Of a stretch of DNA of 64,000 nucleotides, positions 58,955 to 64,000 are shown one piece after another. This DNA comes from Uranotaenia lowii. Its lineage: Eukaryota; Arthropoda; Insecta; Diptera; Culicidae. The notes under the pieces were generated by a model. That model saw only the letters and a program-made list of their open reading frames with translations. It was not told the DNA's origin and did not search any database. The translations under genes were made by a program, and so were the position numbers. Each line of letters begins with the position of its first letter. Position 1 is the stretch's first letter. The DNA is taken from NCBI RefSeq assembly GCF_029784155.1, contig NC_073693.1:330464592-330528591 (forward strand), in the 5' to 3' direction.

Positions 58955-60479
58955 ACTAAAACAACTGTTTTATGATTGTAAGTTGGTTTTTTCTGTTTTC
59001 TTTTTTTTAATATGAAATGTGCCTAGTCTTGTCTAGGATTGCGATTCAACCGTTCTAGGAAAAATGACTTTTTTCTTCCTCAATATGTTTAAAAATAGAG
59101 ATGTACCGAATACTGGTATTCGGCGAACGGCCGAATACCGAATATTGACCTTTTCAACTATTCGGTTGAATATTCTGTTGAGTTACCAATAGAAATTCTT
59201 CTATTTCTACTGCTATTTATAATAGAAACCTTCTATTTCTGCCATTCACATGTCATTCGGCCGACTGAATATTCGGTACATCTCTATTTAAAAACCTAAG
59301 CCGTATAAACTAAGCTCTGGTGTTTTGGAATCGATTTGATTAGTCTTTGACATTCAATAGCTGCTTTCCCGAATTTCAATAGTTTGGATTTTTACATTGT
59401 TTTAAATGGTTTGACATTGGGTATTAAAATTGATATTTAACTTTATTTTGTTATTTTTTACTGATGATCATTTAGGACTACTGACCTAGCTTTTCCAGAA
59501 TTAAAAAAAAACATATAACGATTATAGATTGTATACTTTTAACTCACTTTTTAGGATCAGCTTGGATTCTTACATTTTCAAACCATACATTTATAATTTA
59601 AACGGTCATTTTGAATAATTTTAGTTTCCTTAATTTGAAGCCAATTTGAATGACTTTTGTGTAGTTCTAGTTCAGATATTTCCAATTTGAGTACTTGCAG
59701 TTTAGAAATTATTAGTCATTCAAACGATTCATTTCATGTTCTAGTTCTACTGGATTCTTAAGGATTTGTTTTCCATTGTTAGCTTTTGAAAGCTTGTTTG
59801 CAGTTTTTGTAGTTGTTTGAAGTCCTCCACCCCCCCTCACCCCGCTTTCTTCAATTCCTGGATTTTTTTTTTAAATTTATATTTTTTTGTTTTAATTTTT
59901 TATGTTTCCATTTTATTTTTTTGTTTTTATTTTAAATAACATTTTTTCCAATAAAAAATTAATGTTTTTTGTTTTCGTTTTACCAGAAGCATTTTTTGAT
60001 TTCATTTATTTTTTTTTGATAACATTTCTGGTTTTTCCTTCGAGTGTTCTTCTCATTTAGGTTTAAATTTCCACGATTTATTTAATTCATTCAGTTGTAA
60101 TTCACTTTTTTTATTTTATCTTCCATTATTTCAAAAGTTTTTTTTTCATATTTTTCTGTTGGTTTTGTTTTGCATGTTTAAAAATTTTCAACTAGTTTTT
60201 TCCGATTTTATTGTTTTTCCTTTTCTAAAACTTTTTACCTTTCTGTTTTGACCAGAAGATATGATTTTCGGCATTTTTACAATTATTTCAACCATGTAAG
60301 TTAATGTATCTGGTTGTTTTTTAGTTTTCTTTTCTAAAAGTTTTCCAATTGTTATTTTTTTGGTGTTTTTATTCAAACTAAAAATTATTTCTGCTACATA
60401 TATGTAATTTATTTTTCTGTATTATTGTTTCTTTAAATTTTATAATTTTTGCTCAGTTTTTTTTAAATATTTTTCTGTA
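58955..60479. other. AT-rich 3' flank of reductase 2
   Basis: Gapped counterpart of 2556-4590; no gene. Includes a C-run (near 59830), a private hAT MITE and the empty Penelope site near 60475-60490. Confidence 0.55.
59096..59286. mobile_element. hAT-like MITE, 191 bp, perfect 8-bp TSD
   Basis: TIRs TAGAGATGTACCGAATA and the inverse of TAGAGATGTACCGAATA are flanked by TTTAAAAA at 59088-59095 and 59287-59294. The interior contains further ATTCGG words. Copy 1 of the duplication lacks it at the matching place (near 2690). Confidence 0.88.
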
Positions 60480-62368
60480 TTTTTTGTGTTTCTAATTCTT
60501 TTCTTTCAATTTTTTTTATTTTTTTTAAATTTTTTATGTTTTTCGATTTTTTTTAAATTTTTCTATTTTCTATTCATCTATTCATCTATTCATCTATTCA
60601 TCTATTTATTTATTTTTTATTTTTTTCTTATATTTATTTTTTTTCAATTTTTATTTTTTTCAATTATTTCATTTTTTTCAATTTTTATTTTTTTCAATTA
60701 TTTTATTTTTTTCAATTTTTTTTTTCAATTATTTCTTTAATTTTTTTTTCAATTTTCCTATTTTTTTTAAATTTTTTTTTTCCTTTTTTTATTTATTTTA
60801 ATTTTTTTTATATTTTTTTTCGTTTTTTTTTTTATTTTTTTTTCAATTTTTTTAATTGTTTTTCAATTTTTTTTTTCAATTTTTTTTATTTTTTTTTTAA
60901 TTTTTTTATTTTTTTTATTTGTTTATTTACAAATGGCTTTATTAAGGCATTTTACTTATAAAGTTTTTATGTGCCGGGAGTATTTTTCCTAACTTTGGGG
61001 TTTTTTTTTGAATTTTTTTATTTTTTTTCAATTTTTTTTCATTTTTTTTATTTTTTTTTATTTTTTTTTATTTTTTTTATTTTTTTCAATTTTTTTTCAA
61101 TTTTTTTCAATTTTTTTATTTTTTTCATTTTTTTTTTTTTAATTTTTTTTATTTTTTTTCAATTTTTTTATTTTTTTTCTATTTTTTTTTTCAATTTTTT
61201 TATTTTTTTTCTATTTTTTTTCAATTTTTTCAATTTTTTTATTTTTTTTTATTTTTTTTTCAATTTTTTTAATTTTTTTTCAATTTTTTTATTTTTTTCA
61301 GTTTTTTTAATTTTTTTTTAATTTTTTTTTAATTTTTTTCAATTTTTTTCAATTTTTTTTTAATTTTTTTTCAATTTCTTTTAATTTTTTTAAATTTTTT
61401 ATCAATTTTTTTTTAATTTTTTTAAATTTTTTTTCAATTTTTTTTAATTTTTTTTCAATTTTTTTAAATTTTTTTTTAATTTTTTTTAATTTTTTTAATT
61501 TTTTTTAATTTTTTTTCAATTTTTTTAATTTTTTTTAATTTTTTTTCAATTTCTTTTTTTTATTTTTTTTTTATTTTTTTTTCAATTTTTTTTTTATTTT
61601 TTTTTATTTTTTTTCAATTTTTTTTCAATTTTTTTTTTATTTTTTTTTCAATTTCTTTTATTTTTTTTCAATTTCTTTTATTTTTTTTTCAATTTTTTTT
61701 TATTTTTTTTCAATTTTTTTTAAATTTTTCTTCAATTTTTTTTTATTTTTTTTTCAATTTTTTTTCTAATTTTTTTATTTTTTTTCAATTTTTTATATTT
61801 TTTTTTATTATTTTTAAATTTTATTATTCTTTTTAAATTTTTCTATTTTCTATTCATATATGTATTCATCTATTTACATATTTATTTTTTATTTTTTTCA
61901 TATTTTTGAATTTTTTTATCCTATTTTTTTAAATGTTTTTCAACTTTTTTGGGTTTTATTAAAAAAAAATTTTTTATTATTATTTCAGCTTTTTTCTTAT
62001 TATTTTTTATTTTTTCTACTTTTTTCCCATTTGAAAAAAATATTGATTTTATTATTTTTTCTATTACTTCATTTTTCATTATTCATTATTCTATAGATTT
62101 TTTTTTATTTTCTAGATTTTTTTCTTAATTTTAATTTTTTTTTCTTTTACTTTTTTTCTTTTTTTATTTTTTTTTTCTTATTTGTCCACGTTTCTTTTTT
62201 TTTGTTTTTATTTCAATTTTTATTATTTTTTTAAATTTTCCTTGTTTTTTCAATCTTGTTTCTTTTTATTTTACTTGTTTTTTAAGTTGTTTTTTTCTTG
62301 ATTTTTTTTATATTTTTTGTTTTTTTACTAATTTTATTGTTTTTCAATTTTTTATTTTTTATATTATG
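60480..62368 (+). repeat. T-rich tract 6 (copy of tract 1)
   Basis: Same composition and TTTTTTCAATTTTTTT words as 7774-10017, with (TTCATCTA)n near 60575 and again at 61855. It is interrupted by a short non-T-rich island at about 60930-61000. Lengths differ (1.9 versus 2.2 kb), as expected for slippage-prone DNA. Confidence 0.9.
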
Positions 62369-62603
62369 CGGACCTTGGAGCCAAAGGGTTAAGTGCATAA
62401 AAGCTTATTTCGAGAAAACACGCTTTTTAATTGATATGTTTGGCCGTTTTCCATATATTCTTGAAGAATTTTTATTTTTCTATCGAATGTAAAAGTATCT
62501 AAACAAGATTCTAAAAATTTGAAATGTGAAGAATTCTTTGGCATTATTAACTCGAAATCGACCATTTTGTCACTTATACGCCTTCGGCTCTGAGAGCTTC
62601 AAT
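62369..62603. mobile_element. Small TIR element, second copy
   Basis: Counterpart of 10018-10252 (GCGGACCTTGGAGCC start, CACTTATACGCC towards the end). The following 62604-63069 is the counterpart of 10253-10717 and has no feature. Confidence 0.5.
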
Positions 62604-63069
62604 TGTTATTTTTACCGGTTTGTTTTTTATTTTTTTTGTTCCGTTAGATTTTTCTGTTGTTTTCTCTGTTTCCATCTTCTTTTTTTTCATTCTTACTATT
62701 CTACCATTATGTTATCACAATTTTTCAAATTGTTATTTGAATAGATTTTGTAGTTTTTATGTTGTCCTTTTCTGGTCTGTTTCCTGCTTTTAGTTTTCTC
62801 TGTTTTTTCCTTCTTCCGATTTTTTTCATTTTTCTTATTTTTTCTTTTGGTTTTTTTTTCAGCACCTGATTCAAAGCGGGGTACGTAATATTAACTATTT
62901 TTATTTTATTTTTTTTTTCATGTTTTGAGTACACTGGATTTTAAAAGATTTTTTTGCCATTATAGTTATACATTGTGATTTTTTGACCCATAAGGTACAA
63001 TTTTATTATATAAATTTGACAATATTTTGTGTTGAATTTTTTTGATATCGTAATTGGCATTAAATGTCT

Positions 63070-63497
63070 ATTAGACTAAGTCGATTTGGGGTGATTTTTG
63101 AATTTCTCAAACCCTGGGGTCTTAAAAGCTTCGTTTTGGTTCAAAACCTATGATTTTTTGCAGAATTTTTAAGTAACGTTTACATGAGTAAATTTGAACT
63201 TTTAGGTTTGTATGGGAAAATTGAATATTTTGTACTGAAAAATCAACATCATTTTTGTTTCTTCCGTGGAACCGAGCCTGCTTATGGTTTTTGTGCCAAT
63301 TTATAAATTCTCTAAAGAAAATTCTCCGCTGAACATCTTTGTTGAATATTATAACTTCGTATCTTTTTAGACAAAAAAGTTATTAGCTGTTAAACAGGTG
63401 TATGTTTTTTTGCATTGATAAACAATAAATTCGATTGACACCACTGATTGTACCCCACGAAGTATTGCATGAAAAGTGGTCATGCAATATCTCGCTA
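63070..63497 (+). repeat. Left arm and spacer only of the hairpin repeat
   Basis: Matches 10718-11148 closely (arm to about 63445, spacer to 63497), with an 8-bp deletion near 63146. The right arm present in copy 1 is missing. Confidence 0.8.
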
Positions 63498-64000
63498 CAC
63501 ACAAAAAAAAGCATAGTAAAATTACTAAATCCGTGGTTTAAACGAACAACAGGCGACCATATTTTTGAGTCAAATATGTTTTGTTGTTTATAATACCTTA
63601 CGCATAGCTATTTTACCATGTGCTAAATTTGGCTGCGCATAGTAAATTCGACTGCGTTTTAGTAAAATTGTCAATGAAATGATGCATTATTTTACTTCGT
63701 CCCTAGTAAAATTAATATGTTTCATGATGAAACTAGTATGTGTTATGATAAAGATTAGGAGGAGCGAGGAGCTTGATTTAAATAGTAAAATTACTATGTA
63801 TGTTTGTTTGTTTATTTGCATGCATGCATTATGACATTATTTGAAACATGAAAATTCACACTTCTGACACACGTCGGTCAATGTTAGTGTGTTCTCCCGA
63901 TGCTCTGGAATGATTTTCAAAGTTATGTAACTATAAAGCACCTCAAAATTAGTTTTTTTTACAAACGGGTTTGATGATTAATGATCCTTGGATAGATCGT
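63498..64000 (+). repeat. AGTAAAATTACTA-type interspersed repeat, runs off the window
   Basis: Begins CACACAAAAAAAAGCATAG and has recurring ATAGTAAAATTACTA, TAGTAAAATT and ATAGTAAATTCG words. Probably a TIR element whose far end lies outside the window. Confidence 0.45.

Larger units (their letters stand above)
56822..63497 (+). repeat. Segmental duplication, copy 2
   Basis: Direct copy of 418-11148 (see that entry). It ends at CTCGCTA, where copy 1 continues into the right arm of a hairpin repeat but here unrelated AGTAAAATTACTA-type DNA begins. It lacks the Penelope element and has one private hAT MITE. The 56601-56821 stretch before it has no feature. Confidence 0.9.

Overview
The window is eukaryotic nuclear DNA, very probably from a dipteran and most likely a mosquito (inference). 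The grounds are three 59-64 nt GT-AG introns in each copy of an insect-type fatty acyl-CoA reductase gene, arthropod TCAGT initiators behind TATA boxes, and dense insect-type transposons (a Penelope-like element, non-LTR retrotransposons, many non-autonomous TIR elements). A run of exactly 500 N (50001-50500) marks a scaffold join. No bacterial operons, CRISPR arrays or intact tRNA/rRNA genes are visible.

Coding content is low. The two best genes are intact paralogous fatty acyl-CoA reductases of 456 aa (903-2457 and 57306-58861, both +). They sit at the start of a direct segmental duplication (418-11148 and 56822-63497, offset about 56.4 kb) that includes promoter, gene, 3' flank, a long T-rich tract and a small TIR element. 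A third likely gene is an intronless type I membrane protein of 269 aa on the minus strand (23837-24646) that I do not recognise. A weaker two-exon candidate lies at 49165-49630, just before a TATA-box promoter that runs into the gap.

Mobile DNA fills most of the rest. Copy 1 of the duplication carries a young Penelope-like element (4591-7773) with RT and GIY-YIG domains, bounded by 502/503-bp direct repeats; copy 2 lacks it. The remainder holds: an interrupted Penelope relic and a LINE RT relic (27812-29296); a 5'-truncated LINE with two nonsense codons (44608-46290); a retrotransposed insert with a perfect 24-bp target duplication (34805-35961); three hAT-like MITEs with perfect 8-bp duplications; a 3.36-kb palindromic TTAA-flanked element with a 13-bp satellite in its centre (17507-20862); and a pair of 2.67-kb long-TIR elements with 4-bp duplications, each nested in a different older TIR element (38998-41661 and 53678-56352). 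A spliced-gene-like segment lies inside one of those hosts.

About 8 kb consists of T-rich low-complexity tracts, all T-rich on the same strand. The long Phe/Ile/Leu reading frames in them are artefacts. I found no convincing new biological system. The best leads are the conserved palindrome upstream of both reductases, the permuted repeat layout of the Penelope element with a structured RNA-like motif, and the unclassified nested long-TIR family.
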